From contig DJET01000075.1 in the NCBI GenBank assembly GCA_002431945.1, forward strand, positions 1 to 64,000: a DNA stretch of 64,000 nt. The letters run 5' to 3'. Below are positions 45,652 through 53,854 of the stretch, piece after piece. A program made the translations under genes and the position numbers. The stretch comes from Ruminococcaceae bacterium UBA5891 (GTDB lineage Bacteria > Bacillota > Clostridia > Oscillospirales > Acutalibacteraceae). Every line of letters starts with the position of its first letter. Positions within the stretch are counted from its first letter, which is position 1. A model generated the notes under the pieces. It was given only the letters and a program-made list of their open reading frames with translations. It made no database searches and had not been told where the DNA came from.

Positions 45652-48600
45652 GTGAATGGAATTATTAAAAAAATCGGCGCATTCCTTATTTCGGCTGTTA
45701 TGGCTTTAGGCGCTTTTTCGGCGGCATTTGCTGCAGATGAACAGGATTATTCAGAGTATTACGCTGCTATGCGCAAGCGTTGGGAGGATACCCTGACGGG
45801 CGGTGCCGGCCTTGACGTAACAGACGAAAAGGCAGCGGAAAAAATTAAAACAATTACCGATGAAGCGCAGGCTTTAATTGATAAGATGGAGCCGCAGGAG
45901 AATTGGGAAAGCAATGGCTATATTTGGCAGGATATTGATACCGCTAAGCTTTCAAACTTTGAAAAATATTCCGCTGTGTATACGTCGTACGGGCGGCTTA
46001 AGCAGCTGGCGCTGGCATACAGGGCAGAAGGGACACTTAAGGGGAACGAAGACCTTAAAAATACCGTGCTTGCCGCAATGAGCTATTTGAACGAATATTG
46101 GTTTAATAAGGATACCGAACAGACAGGAAACTGGTGGTATTGGCAGATAGGAATGCCCCTTAACATAAACGACGTGCTGATTTTAATGTACGATGAGGTT
46201 AATTCCGATTTGCTTACAAGCTATATGGAAGCAATAGACGCACATCCGCCGCTTAAAGGTCATATGCTTGTAGGCGCCAATCAGGTTTGGTACAGCACGG
46301 TAAGGGCAGTGCGCGGTGCGTTGGGTGAAACGCCTGAAAAACTGAATGACGCTAAAAGCGGTATTGAATCCGTTTTGCCGTATGTAAAAAGCGGCGACGG
46401 CTTTTACGAGGACGGCTCGTTTGTGCAGCACAATATGTATGCATACACCGGAGGATACGGCTCAAGCCTTATGAAAAACCTCGCTCCCGTAATAGCGATG
46501 CTTTATAATACGCCTTGGCAAATAACCGAGGGAATAAACAATGTTTTTGCTTGGGTGTACGATTCCTTTGAGCCGCTGTTTTATAAGGGAGCTTTTATGG
46601 ATATGGTTCGCGGAAGAGAAATTTCACGCAAAACCAATTCCGGATTTGTGACGGGCAGATACATTCTTGAAGCAATTTTACAGCTTGCCGAATTTGCAGG
46701 GGAACAGGATGCGGCGTACTTTAAAAGCCTTGTAAAATATATGATTAGCGAGAGCAGCGGCGTATATGATTTTCTCGGCGAAACAACGCTTTATTGCTAT
46801 ACGCTTGCACAAAAAATTCTGAACGACGGCACTATACCGGTAAGGGACGAATATCAGCTGTATAAGGTTTATGCCGATATGGACCGCGCCGTACAGCACA
46901 GGGCAGGCTATTCGGTAGGTATAAGTATGCATTCCGAACGGATAGCGGCGTTTGAAAAAATTAACGGGGAGAATATTAAAGGCTGGTATACCGGCAGCGG
47001 TATGCTGTATCTTTATAATAATGACCTTACTCAATACGCGGGGAATTTTTGGGCTACCGTTGATACCCGCCGCCTTGCCGGAACCACGGTTTTAAGGGGA
47101 GTATCGGATCTTCCCGCAGAAAGCGGCAGTGTTAACGCTCTCGGCAGAAATTCCTTCGCGGGCGGGGTTTCGTTAGGTAAATACGGAGTTGCCGGAATGC
47201 AGCTTATGCCTGTAGGACAGACATTAAATGCAAAAAAATCATACTTTATGTTTGATAACGAAATAGTCTGCCTTGGTACCGATATAAACGCTGCGGATGG
47301 CGGTAATATTGAAACAACGGTTGAAAATCGGAAGCTGTCGGCTTCGGGGGATAACGCCTTAACAGTAGACGGCGCCGCCGCTGCAGCAAGCATAGGCGCA
47401 AGTGAAACCGTCACTGCCGCTTGGGCGCATCTTGCGGGGAACGACTCGGAATCTGACGGCATAGGCTACTTTTTCCCGAAAAAAGAAACGCTTAATATTG
47501 TAAGAGAGTCCCGTACAAATAATTGGTCAAGTATGAATCAGGCTGCCGGTCAAAAGGACGATACTGATTATACCGATAATTATCTTACAATGTATATTAA
47601 CCACGGCGTAACGCCTTCAAATGCCGATTATGAATATGTGCTTTTACCGAATATGAGCAGCGACGGTGTTAAAAGCTATGCTGAAAATGCCGATGTTGAA
47701 ATTCTTGCAAACAATACAAATGTTCAGGCGGCATATGATAAATCAACCCAAGTTACCGGCGCTAATTTTTGGAGCAATACCGAAACGGCGGTGCAAAGAA
47801 ACGGCGAGGATTGGATCGTTTGCAACGGTACGGCATCTGTTGCGGTATCGGAAGCGGACGGTAAGCTTGAAATTGCGGTTTCGGATCCAACGCAAAAAAA
47901 TACGGGGTCTGTCGGTATAGAGGTCGGCAAAGAGGTAGCAAAGCTTATTTCAAAGGATGACCGCGTAAAGGTGGTAAGCGCCGGCAATAAAGTAAGGCTG
48001 CTTATTGATATGAGCGGATCAAACGGACAGACTGTAACGGCTTCGTTTGAAATAGGAGAGTCCTTAGAAGCGGAAACCGCACCTGAGATAACCGAAGCCG
48101 AGTATTATGCGTTCGGTAAGGAGGATACGGATACCGCTGTTAAATTTAACGGAATCGGTACTATGGAGTTTGGCATAGAAAATGCTCCTATCGGAATAAC
48201 GGTTGACCGTTTCGGTATTTTACATATAAACGCCGGCATAAATGCGGGAATTTATAAGCCTACGCTTACTGTTAAAAATACAGCCGGAGAAAGCAAAAGG
48301 GAAATTACCGTTTCAAAATATAACGGTGAGCTGACGACGCAGTGGGATTTTGATTCGGTAAGCAACGGTAAGATTACCGATTCCCTCGGAACACAGCGTA
48401 CAATTACGCTTTACGGTAATGCTAAGGTTGAAGACGGCTCGGTTTATGTACCGAATACAAGTAAGTCAATAAATTCAAAAGTTCATATAGCAAATAAGGC
48501 TTCTTCCGATCTGGCGTTCACAAAAACGATTGAAATTGATTTAAAGGTTAAATTTACCGAATCACCGACCGACCGCGAACAGGTGATAATAAAAAAATAT

Positions 48601-49977
48601 CCTATATCAAGCGGTTATGTGGAATATGGCTTACGGGTAAATAAAGAGGGCAAAATAGGACTTTGTTGGAATAATAATTGGTACAGCGGTAATGCGCTTG
48701 AATGGAGCGCGGATACATGGTACCGCCTGCGTGTTTGCTATAACGGTCACACTATTACATTTATGCGTGACGGTGAAAGCTGCGGCGCCGTACAGAATAC
48801 CGAAAGCGCAACACAGGTAGGAACTCCGCTGATAATAGGCACAAACGCGGCGGGAAATTACTTTTCCGGTTATATCGACGATGTAATATTGGTTACGCCG
48901 TATGATACCGTGCCCACGGCAGAACCGTCAAAATCCGTTGTCTATTGGAATTTTAATGAGGGCGGCGGCACTTCGGTTGCTTCTAAATCAAGCTTAAGTA
49001 TTCCGAGCGGCGGCGATTATAACGCTACGATCAGTCAATCTGTAAAGTGGGTTGAGGGATTTGTGGGAACCGGTCTTAAATTTGATTCATTAAGCGATAC
49101 GCTTAAATTGAATAAAAGCGCTTATATAAGTGCAACAAGAATCGGTATGAGTCCCTACGAGGGAACGGCGAATGATTTAGCTACCGGGGCGGAGTATGAT
49201 TTTTGGGTGAATTTCAGCGTTTCGCCATACGAGCATGAACAATATATTTTTCATAGAAAACACAGTACAGCGTCTGTGCCGTATGCAGTAAAGGTTGATG
49301 ATTCCGGCAAGCTTTGCTTTGCATGGAACAGCTCTTGGGTGCAAAGCGACAGCTTGGAATGGAATACAGGCGAATGGTATCATATAAATATTGTTCATAT
49401 GAATGACAGCACTGTCACATTAAAACGCGACGGTTTGATTGTAGGAACAGGTAAGGTTAGTAAGGGAATAATCGGTACAACGGATGTGGTTGTAATAAAC
49501 CAAGGCAATAAGGTTAACGCTGACAATTGCTTTAAAGGTATTATCGACGAGTTCTATATGGGCGCTTTGGGCGGCGGAAAGGAAATAACAATGCGCTCGA
49601 AGGTTAGCTTTAACACAGGATGCGATACCGTTACGGCACCGACGTATTATTGGGTCGGCGAAACCGCGCAAAAGCCTGCGGATCCCACACGCAGCGGATA
49701 TAAATTTCTCGGTTGGTATACCGACAGCAAGTATACGGAGTCTTACGATTTCTCCGCTAAAATAACCGATGATATTACGCTTTATGCTAAATGGGCAAAA
49801 GAGGGCGATGTTAATGCCGACGGAACAGTTGACATATGTGATTTAGTAAAGCTTAATATGTTGATAAGCAACGGAGCTACCGCCGAAAATGAACCTGTTT
49901 GCGATTATAATAACGACGGATATGTTGATGAAAAAGATCTACTGTTATTAAAGAAAAAGCTTCTTGGCATAAGCTGA
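45652..49977 (+). CDS. secreted PL8 polysaccharide lyase with lectin-like, InlB-like and dockerin domains
   Basis: The GTG at 45652 has AAGGGTGG five bases upstream. The 1,441-residue product has a signal peptide (1-28) and a PL8 alpha/alpha-toroid catalytic domain (about 35-380). The lyase centre is visible: NWWYWQIG, N210 (VGANQVW), H260 and Y269 (FVQHNMYAYTGGYG), and RGREISR from R320. A beta-sandwich (about 400-830) follows, then two LamG/concanavalin-like domains (about 896-1085 and 1096-1310), an InlB-type repeat (about 1316-1383) and a type I dockerin (1385-1441, DVNADGTVDICDLV and DYNNDGYVDEKDLL). PL8 enzymes cleave uronic-acid polymers such as hyaluronan, chondroitin, xanthan or alginate by beta-elimination. 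Which one cannot be told here. Confidence 0.9.
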   Translation: MNGIIKKIGAFLISAVMALGAFSAAFAADEQDYSEYYAAMRKRWEDTLTGGAGLDVTDEKAAEKIKTITDEAQALIDKMEPQENWESNGYIWQDIDTAKLSNFEKYSAVYTSYGRLKQLALAYRAEGTLKGNEDLKNTVLAAMSYLNEYWFNKDTEQTGNWWYWQIGMPLNINDVLILMYDEVNSDLLTSYMEAIDAHPPLKGHMLVGANQVWYSTVRAVRGALGETPEKLNDAKSGIESVLPYVKSGDGFYEDGSFVQHNMYAYTGGYGSSLMKNLAPVIAMLYNTPWQITEGINNVFAWVYDSFEPLFYKGAFMDMVRGREISRKTNSGFVTGRYILEAILQLAEFAGEQDAAYFKSLVKYMISESSGVYDFLGETTLYCYTLAQKILNDGTIPVRDEYQLYKVYADMDRAVQHRAGYSVGISMHSERIAAFEKINGENIKGWYTGSGMLYLYNNDLTQYAGNFWATVDTRRLAGTTVLRGVSDLPAESGSVNALGRNSFAGGVSLGKYGVAGMQLMPVGQTLNAKKSYFMFDNEIVCLGTDINAADGGNIETTVENRKLSASGDNALTVDGAAAAASIGASETVTAAWAHLAGNDSESDGIGYFFPKKETLNIVRESRTNNWSSMNQAAGQKDDTDYTDNYLTMYINHGVTPSNADYEYVLLPNMSSDGVKSYAENADVEILANNTNVQAAYDKSTQVTGANFWSNTETAVQRNGEDWIVCNGTASVAVSEADGKLEIAVSDPTQKNTGSVGIEVGKEVAKLISKDDRVKVVSAGNKVRLLIDMSGSNGQTVTASFEIGESLEAETAPEITEAEYYAFGKEDTDTAVKFNGIGTMEFGIENAPIGITVDRFGILHINAGINAGIYKPTLTVKNTAGESKREITVSKYNGELTTQWDFDSVSNGKITDSLGTQRTITLYGNAKVEDGSVYVPNTSKSINSKVHIANKASSDLAFTKTIEIDLKVKFTESPTDREQVIIKKYPISSGYVEYGLRVNKEGKIGLCWNNNWYSGNALEWSADTWYRLRVCYNGHTITFMRDGESCGAVQNTESATQVGTPLIIGTNAAGNYFSGYIDDVILVTPYDTVPTAEPSKSVVYWNFNEGGGTSVASKSSLSIPSGGDYNATISQSVKWVEGFVGTGLKFDSLSDTLKLNKSAYISATRIGMSPYEGTANDLATGAEYDFWVNFSVSPYEHEQYIFHRKHSTASVPYAVKVDDSGKLCFAWNSSWVQSDSLEWNTGEWYHINIVHMNDSTVTLKRDGLIVGTGKVSKGIIGTTDVVVINQGNKVNADNCFKGIIDEFYMGALGGGKEITMRSKVSFNTGCDTVTAPTYYWVGETAQKPADPTRSGYKFLGWYTDSKYTESYDFSAKITDDITLYAKWAKEGDVNADGTVDICDLVKLNMLISNGATAENEPVCDYNNDGYVDEKDLLLLKKKLLGIS

Positions 49978-50387
49978 GTATTTTGAAAGCTCTGCTTAAA
50001 AGTTATATTTTTGCCGAATAACAACAGGGGAAAACACACAAGAAAGAAGCAGTGCGGATTCAATGCAAAAATGATAACCGCAAGCGGCTTTTTATCCTGC
50101 CTTTATTTTAAAATAAGGGCAGGATTTTTTGTATAAAAAATAAAGCTTAGTTATAAAAGTCAGTCGCAAACTTGATATTATATTTTTATCACAAAATCTG
50201 TGATAGCAAAATCTGCGGTACGCGTGACAGTGCTTTTATATAAAGCGTACTTTTTGTCAAGTACATTTCAAATTTGACCCAATAAAAATTTAAACAAGAT
50301 AGTCCTTATGAGCTACCATTGCAACGCCATGGTTGTCATACAACTCCTTTGGCCGCATTGAAGCATATGCCGTTTGGGCTTAAAAAG
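49978..50387. other. intergenic stretch after the PL8 gene
   Basis: Apart from the main terminator (50094-50130), this stretch contains a small CCGC/GCGG hairpin (50078-50087) and an ATCACA/TGTGAT palindrome near 50188-50205. A GTACGC/GCGTAC stem (50218-50223 with 50245-50250) is followed by TTTTT, another terminator-like structure. No gene is evident on either strand. Confidence 0.6.
50094..50130 (+). terminator. rho-independent terminator of the GH36-PL8 operon
   Basis: An almost unbroken palindrome (50094-50125, starting ATCCTGCC and ending GGCAGGAT) is followed by TTTTT. It lies 117 bases past the PL8 stop. Confidence 0.85.
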
Positions 50388-50416
50388 GCATAAAATCAAA
50401 AGGAAAATCATACAAT
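50388..50416 (+). promoter_or_regulatory. SigE-like sporulation promoter of the spoIIID remnant
   Basis: GCATAAA (50388-50394), a 14-base spacer and CATACAAT (50409-50416) match the mother-cell SigE pattern; the -10 is exact and the -35 is 5 of 7. It lies 46 bases before the truncated spoIIID ATG, as in intact spoIIID genes, which are SigE-dependent. Confidence 0.6.
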
Positions 50417-50462
50417 TAATTAGCTTACGGGCGTAAAAAAGCCTATGGGGGGAGCTTGTTGT

Positions 50463-50615
50463 ATGAAAGAAGCCACAAAGGACAGAGCCGAAATATTAGG
50501 GGAATATATATTGGATACGGGCGCCACTGTCAGGGCTGCGGCAAAGGTATTTAAAATAAGCAAATCTACCGTACATACGGCAGTAACAATACAGAACGGT
50601 TTGTGTGGTTGGTAG
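50463..50615 (+). pseudogene. spoIIID: truncated spoIIID
   Basis: The frame starts behind GGGGGAG and encodes 50 residues. The first 42 match the N-terminal half of SpoIIID, the mother-cell DNA-binding regulator: KDRAEILGEYILDTGATVRAAAKVF followed by the recognition helix KISKSTVHTAVT. Normal SpoIIID is about 80-90 residues and continues T-E-R-L. Here removing five bases (AATAC, 50588-50592) would restore V-T-E-R, after which similarity stops where a repeated 19-base sequence begins (50600). It therefore has a short insertion and is cut off. The DNA-binding helix remains, so a residual peptide could bind, but this is speculative. An intact copy is expected elsewhere. Confidence 0.72.
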
Positions 50616-50618
50616 CAT
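50600..50618. repeat. 19-base repeat at the spoIIID break point
   Basis: TTTGTGTGGTTGGTAGCAT matches TTTGTGTGGTTGGCAGCAT at 62429-62447 in 18 of 19 bases. One copy marks the end of spoIIID similarity, the other lies just after purL. It may be an element end or a recombination junction. Confidence 0.5.
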
Positions 50619-50646
50619 GAATAGCCTGAAATGGTAGAAATAAAAG

Positions 50647-50834
50647 GCAAAACAGGGTTGCCGCTTGTGATTTTCTCACTTGCGACAACCCTGTTGCTTG
50701 TATAACGAAAAGCACGCGATAGTCGCGTGGTTGGAAAGAGGTTAACCGGTGAAGAAAGATTCAATTGATGTAAATAGTTTAGCACACACGAAGTGGGATT
50801 GCAAGTATCATATAGTGTTTGCGCCGAAGTACAG
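50647..50834 (+). mobile_element. IS200/IS605-type element remnant, left end
   Basis: A long hairpin (50647-50697, AACAGGGTTG...CAACCCTG stems) and a second CACGCGA/TCGCGTG hairpin (50713-50729) stand before the tnpA start. This is the arrangement of an IS200-family left end, where such structures limit transposase expression. The right end was not recognised, and the element is interrupted at 50835 by another element. Confidence 0.65.
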
Positions 50835-50850
50835 TGTAGGTTTACAATAG
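50749..50850 (+). pseudogene. tnpA: IS200-family transposase tnpA, N-terminal fragment
   Basis: From a GTG start the frame reads KKDSIDVNSLAHTKWDCKYHI and then VFAPKY, the conserved N-terminus of IS200 TnpA (Y1 HUH transposase). The frame then enters the inserted element and stops. Rejoining 50834 to 50978 continues the family sequence with R-R (KYRRTLF), showing that the insertion split a tnpA that was otherwise in frame. Only about 35 codons are recoverable. The HUH and tyrosine motifs are absent, so it is inactive. Confidence 0.8.
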
Positions 50851-50976
50851 ATGTGTTACAGTATTCATGGCGAGTGGTGCTTCCTTTCAGTTGGTGTCGC
50901 AAATTTAACTGTAACACAGGAAGCTCCATTCGTCACTCTTTTTTATTCTCTGTAACACATCTATTGTAAACCTACA
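50835..50976. mobile_element. 142-bp MITE-like inverted-repeat element inside tnpA
   Basis: The ends are perfect 27-base inverted repeats (50835-50861 and 50950-50976, starting TGTAGGTTTACA and ending GTTACAG on the outer and inner sides). A second imperfect inverted repeat lies inside (GAGTGGTGCTTCCT against AGGAAGCTCCATTC). It has no gene. The sequence TACAG occurs at 50830-50834 and again at 50973-50977, so a target duplication of up to five bases is possible, though these bases overlap the right repeat. The host family of the transposase is not known. Confidence 0.8.
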
Positions 50977-51005
50977 GAAGAACATTATTTAATTTAAAAT
51001 GCTGC

Positions 51006-51035
51006 TTGACAGAAATGTCGCCGATATGATATAAT
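51006..51035 (+). promoter_or_regulatory. sigma-A promoter of the purine operon
   Basis: A perfect TTGACA (51006-51011) and a perfect TATAAT (51030-51035) are separated by 18 bases. Transcription should start near 51042, just before the riboswitch. Confidence 0.85.
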
Positions 51036-51050
51036 TACGCTGTACAAAAA

Positions 51051-51126
51051 AGGGCTTTCGGGACTGACGGATAAGTGGAGCACCACGTGGACCGAAAAGC
51101 TAAAAAGCCGACCGTCTGGGCATACT
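51051..51126 (+). ncRNA. ZTP (pfl) riboswitch
   Basis: The leader folds as a pfl/ZTP aptamer. GCTTTCGG pairs with CCGAAAAGC (P1), GTGG pairs with CCAC as the inner hairpin, and GGACTGACGG carries the conserved core. After a short linker comes ACCGTCTGGGCA, the hallmark second half, whose CCGTC can pair with GACGG. Its last bases are also the start of the terminator stem. Binding of ZTP or ZMP, which signals low 10-formyl-THF, should favour the aptamer over the terminator and turn on the purine genes. Confidence 0.88.
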
Positions 51127-51158
51127 TATCCTTTTTAAAGGACAAGTATGCCCTTTTT
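51118..51158 (+). terminator. riboswitch-controlled attenuator before purE
   Basis: GGGCATACTTATCC (51118-51131) pairs with 51140-51153 with one mismatch, followed by TTTTT. The stem shares GGGCATA with the riboswitch, so ligand binding and terminator formation exclude one another. Confidence 0.88.
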
Positions 51159-51176
51159 AATTCCGGAGGGGATAAA

Positions 51177-51668
51177 ATGAAAAAAATAGCAATAATCATG
51201 GGAAGCGACAGCGATCTGCCGGTTGTTAAAAAAGCGGCGGACACCCTTTCTTCATTCGGGGTGCCGTTTGAAATACATGTTTTTTCGGCTCACCGCACGC
51301 CGGAGGAAGCGGCGCGTTTCAGTAAAACGGCGCGCGAAAACGGCTTCGGCGCCGTGATAGCGGCTGCCGGAATGGCGGCGCACTTAGCCGGCGCTGTTGC
51401 CGCAAACACAACTCTGCCCGTTATCGGTATACCGATAAAATCGGGTAATTTAGGCGGTATTGACGCACTGCTTTCAACCGTACAGATGCCATCGGGTATT
51501 CCCGTTGCCACGGTTGCAATTGACGGTGCTGTTAATGCCGCTTTGCTGTGCATAGAAATTTTAAGCGTAACCGACGGCGATTTGGCAGAAAAGCTCGAAG
51601 AAAAGCGCAAAGCCGACGCCGAAAAGGTACTTGAAAAAAATGCGGCAATAGAAAAAGAGTTTAATTAA
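51177..51668 (+). CDS. purE: N5-carboxyaminoimidazole ribonucleotide mutase / AIR carboxylase
   Basis: PurE makes CAIR in de novo purine synthesis. The 163-residue protein has GSDSDLPVV near the N-terminus, FSAHRTPEE (about 39-47), AAAGMAAHLAG (about 61-71) and QMPSGIPVATVAI (about 101-113), a complete small PurE chain. The start lies after the attenuator with CGGAGGGG upstream; open frame before it is riboswitch. No purK is present in the operon, so the enzyme may be fed by PurK from elsewhere or work directly with bicarbonate/CO2. The AAGMAAH loop differs from the usual GAGGAAH of class I. Confidence 0.95.
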   Translation: MKKIAIIMGSDSDLPVVKKAADTLSSFGVPFEIHVFSAHRTPEEAARFSKTARENGFGAVIAAAGMAAHLAGAVAANTTLPVIGIPIKSGNLGGIDALLSTVQMPSGIPVATVAIDGAVNAALLCIEILSVTDGDLAEKLEEKRKADAEKVLEKNAAIEKEFN

Positions 51669-51682
51669 CGGAGGAATTTAAA

Positions 51683-52393
51683 ATGGAAAAAACAACCCAG
51701 CTGTATGAGGGCAAGGCAAAAAAGGTTTTTGCTACAAGCGATCCCGATTTAGTAATAGTATCTTATAAGGACGACGCGACCGCGCTTGACGGTCTTAAAA
51801 AGGGCACAATATCTGGCAAGGGCGTTATAAATAACAGAATGTCAAATTATCTTTGCCGCCTGCTTGAAAAGCATGGTGTTCCCACTCATTTTGTCAAAGA
51901 GCTTAACGACCGCGAAACGGTGGTTAAAAAGGTATCAATCGTTCCGCTTGAGGTTATAATACGCAATATTTCGGCAGGCTCGTTTGCAAAGCGCTACGGC
52001 GTGGATGAGGGCATTGTATTCGCAGAGCCTACCATTGAATTTTCTTACAAAAACGACGACCTGCACGACCCGCTTATAAATTCTTACCATGCTTTAGCTT
52101 TGGGGCTTGCAACCAAAAAGGAAATTGATGAAATTAAGGCTATGGCTTTTAAGGTCAACGATATTCTTAAAGAATATTTCCTCTCGCTCAATGTAAAACT
52201 AGTGGACTTTAAACTTGAATTCGGCAGACTGAATGACGGCACAATTGTTTTAGCTGATGAAATATCGCCTGATACCTGTCGTTTTTGGGACGCCGACACA
52301 AACGAAAAGCTTGATAAAGACCGTTTCCGCCGCGATATGGGCGGAGTAGAAGACGCATACAACGAAATGATGAAAAGAGTTTTCGGCAACTGA
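51683..52393 (+). CDS. purC: SAICAR synthetase
   Basis: PurC joins CAIR and aspartate with ATP hydrolysis. The 236-residue chain has the family pattern: LYEGKAKKVF near the start, FVKELNDRETVVKKVSIVPLEVIIRNISAGSFAKRYG in the middle, and LVDFKLEFGRL with EISPDTCRFWD in the nucleotide/magnesium region. Length is normal for the bacterial enzyme. GGAGGA precedes the ATG, 14 bases after purE. Confidence 0.96.
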   Translation: MEKTTQLYEGKAKKVFATSDPDLVIVSYKDDATALDGLKKGTISGKGVINNRMSNYLCRLLEKHGVPTHFVKELNDRETVVKKVSIVPLEVIIRNISAGSFAKRYGVDEGIVFAEPTIEFSYKNDDLHDPLINSYHALALGLATKKEIDEIKAMAFKVNDILKEYFLSLNVKLVDFKLEFGRLNDGTIVLADEISPDTCRFWDADTNEKLDKDRFRRDMGGVEDAYNEMMKRVFGN

Positions 52394-52408
52394 TACTTGG
52401 AGGCATAA

Positions 52409-53854
52409 ATGAGCAGCTTAAGAGAAGAATGCGGAGTATTCGGAGTATATTCGTGGGAGACAAGCGACGTTGCAAGCACTGTATATTACGGCTTGTTCGC
52501 GCTTCAACACCGCGGGCAGGAATCCTGCGGGATTGTGGTAAACGACGACGGCGTTTTTAAGGCTTATAAAGACACGGGGCTTGTAAACGACGTTTTCACA
52601 CCCGAAATAATAGGTAGGCTTGGAGAGGGCAATATTGCGGTAGGTCATGCGCGCTACGGTACTACTGGCTCAAATGACCGCAGTAATGCGCAGCCGATAG
52701 TGGTAAATCATATAAAGGGCAAAATGGCGTTGGCGCACAACGGCAACCTTGTAAATTCGGGGGAACTAAGGCGCGAATTAGAGCTTGAAGGCTCAATTTT
52801 CCACACCACAAGCGATACCGAGGTAATATCCTACATTATAACAAAGGAGCGCCTTACCGCCCCATCGATAGAGCAGGCGGTAAACGCCGCAATGAACCGC
52901 ATTAAGGGCGCGTATTCGCTGGTTATAATGTCCCCCTCAAAGCTTATTGCCGTGCGCGATGAAAACGGCTTTCGCCCGCTTTGCTACGGCAAAACAGAGG
53001 ACGGAAGATACATTGTGGCTTCCGAAAGCTGCGCGCTTGACGCGGTGGGAGCGGAATTTATACGCGATATAAAGCCGGGCGAAATAGTGGTGTTCGATAA
53101 AAACGGGGTAAGAACCATTGAAGACCATTGCCAAAAAGCGCCCTGTTCGCTTTGCGTTTTTGAGTACATTTATTTTGCGCGCCCCGATTCGGTAATAGAC
53201 GGCTGCTCGGTGCATACCGCAAGGCAAAGGGCGGGCGCGTTTTTAGCGCTTGAGCACCCCGTGCAGGCCGATGTGGTAATAGGCGTGCCCGATTCGGGGC
53301 TGGACGCGGCTTTAGGTTACTCAAAGCAATCGGGCATACCCTATGAAATAGGCTTTATAAAAAATAAATACATAGGCAGAACCTTTATAGCACCGGGGCA
53401 GAAAAGCCGCGAGGATAAGGTTAAAATAAAGCTGAACCCCATAGCCGAGGTGGCGCGCGGCAAGCGAATCGTTATGATAGACGATTCAATTGTGCGCGGC
53501 ACTACAAGCGCCAGAATAGTAAGGCTTTTGCGCGAGGCTGGCGCTAAGGAAATACATATGCGCGTGTCCGCACCGCCGTTTATGAACCCCTGCTATTACG
53601 GAACGGATATTGACTCGCGGGAAAATCTGATAGCCTGCAAGCACTCGGTTGATGAAATAGCAAGGCTTATAGGCGTTGATTCGCTTGGGTATTTAAGCGT
53701 TGAAAGCGTAAAGCAGATTGCAAAGGGCGTTCACGGCACGGGCTACTGCACCGCCTGCTTTGACGGAAATTACCCGACCGAAATACCGTCTGCCCCCATG
53801 AAAAACAGATTTGAAAGTAAAATTTCCGAAAATAAGGAGAACGGCAATGAATAA
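52409..53854 (+). CDS. purF: amidophosphoribosyltransferase
   Basis: PurF makes phosphoribosylamine from PRPP and glutamine, the committed step. The 481-residue chain begins with a short propeptide before the catalytic C8 (ECGVFGVYSW). The glutaminase domain (8-235) has GHARYGTTGSND, and the phosphoribosyltransferase domain has the PRPP motif VMIDDSIVRGTT. C-terminal cysteines (ACKHS and GYCTACF) match the iron-sulfur, propeptide-bearing Bacillus type. It overlaps purM by 8 bases. Confidence 0.96.
   Translation: MSSLREECGVFGVYSWETSDVASTVYYGLFALQHRGQESCGIVVNDDGVFKAYKDTGLVNDVFTPEIIGRLGEGNIAVGHARYGTTGSNDRSNAQPIVVNHIKGKMALAHNGNLVNSGELRRELELEGSIFHTTSDTEVISYIITKERLTAPSIEQAVNAAMNRIKGAYSLVIMSPSKLIAVRDENGFRPLCYGKTEDGRYIVASESCALDAVGAEFIRDIKPGEIVVFDKNGVRTIEDHCQKAPCSLCVFEYIYFARPDSVIDGCSVHTARQRAGAFLALEHPVQADVVIGVPDSGLDAALGYSKQSGIPYEIGFIKNKYIGRTFIAPGQKSREDKVKIKLNPIAEVARGKRIVMIDDSIVRGTTSARIVRLLREAGAKEIHMRVSAPPFMNPCYYGTDIDSRENLIACKHSVDEIARLIGVDSLGYLSVESVKQIAKGVHGTGYCTACFDGNYPTEIPSAPMKNRFESKISENKENGNE

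Noticed and set aside
47031..47462. 143-codon minus-strand frame within the PL8 gene
   Set aside because: Shadow of a long, well-supported coding sequence.
50420..50929. 169-codon minus-strand frame
   Set aside because: It lies antisense across the spoIIID remnant, IS200 fragment and inverted-repeat element, all of which have better explanations.
51075..51176. N-terminal extension of purE
   Set aside because: This sequence is the ZTP riboswitch and attenuator; the ATG at 51177 has the ribosome site and gives the normal PurE length.
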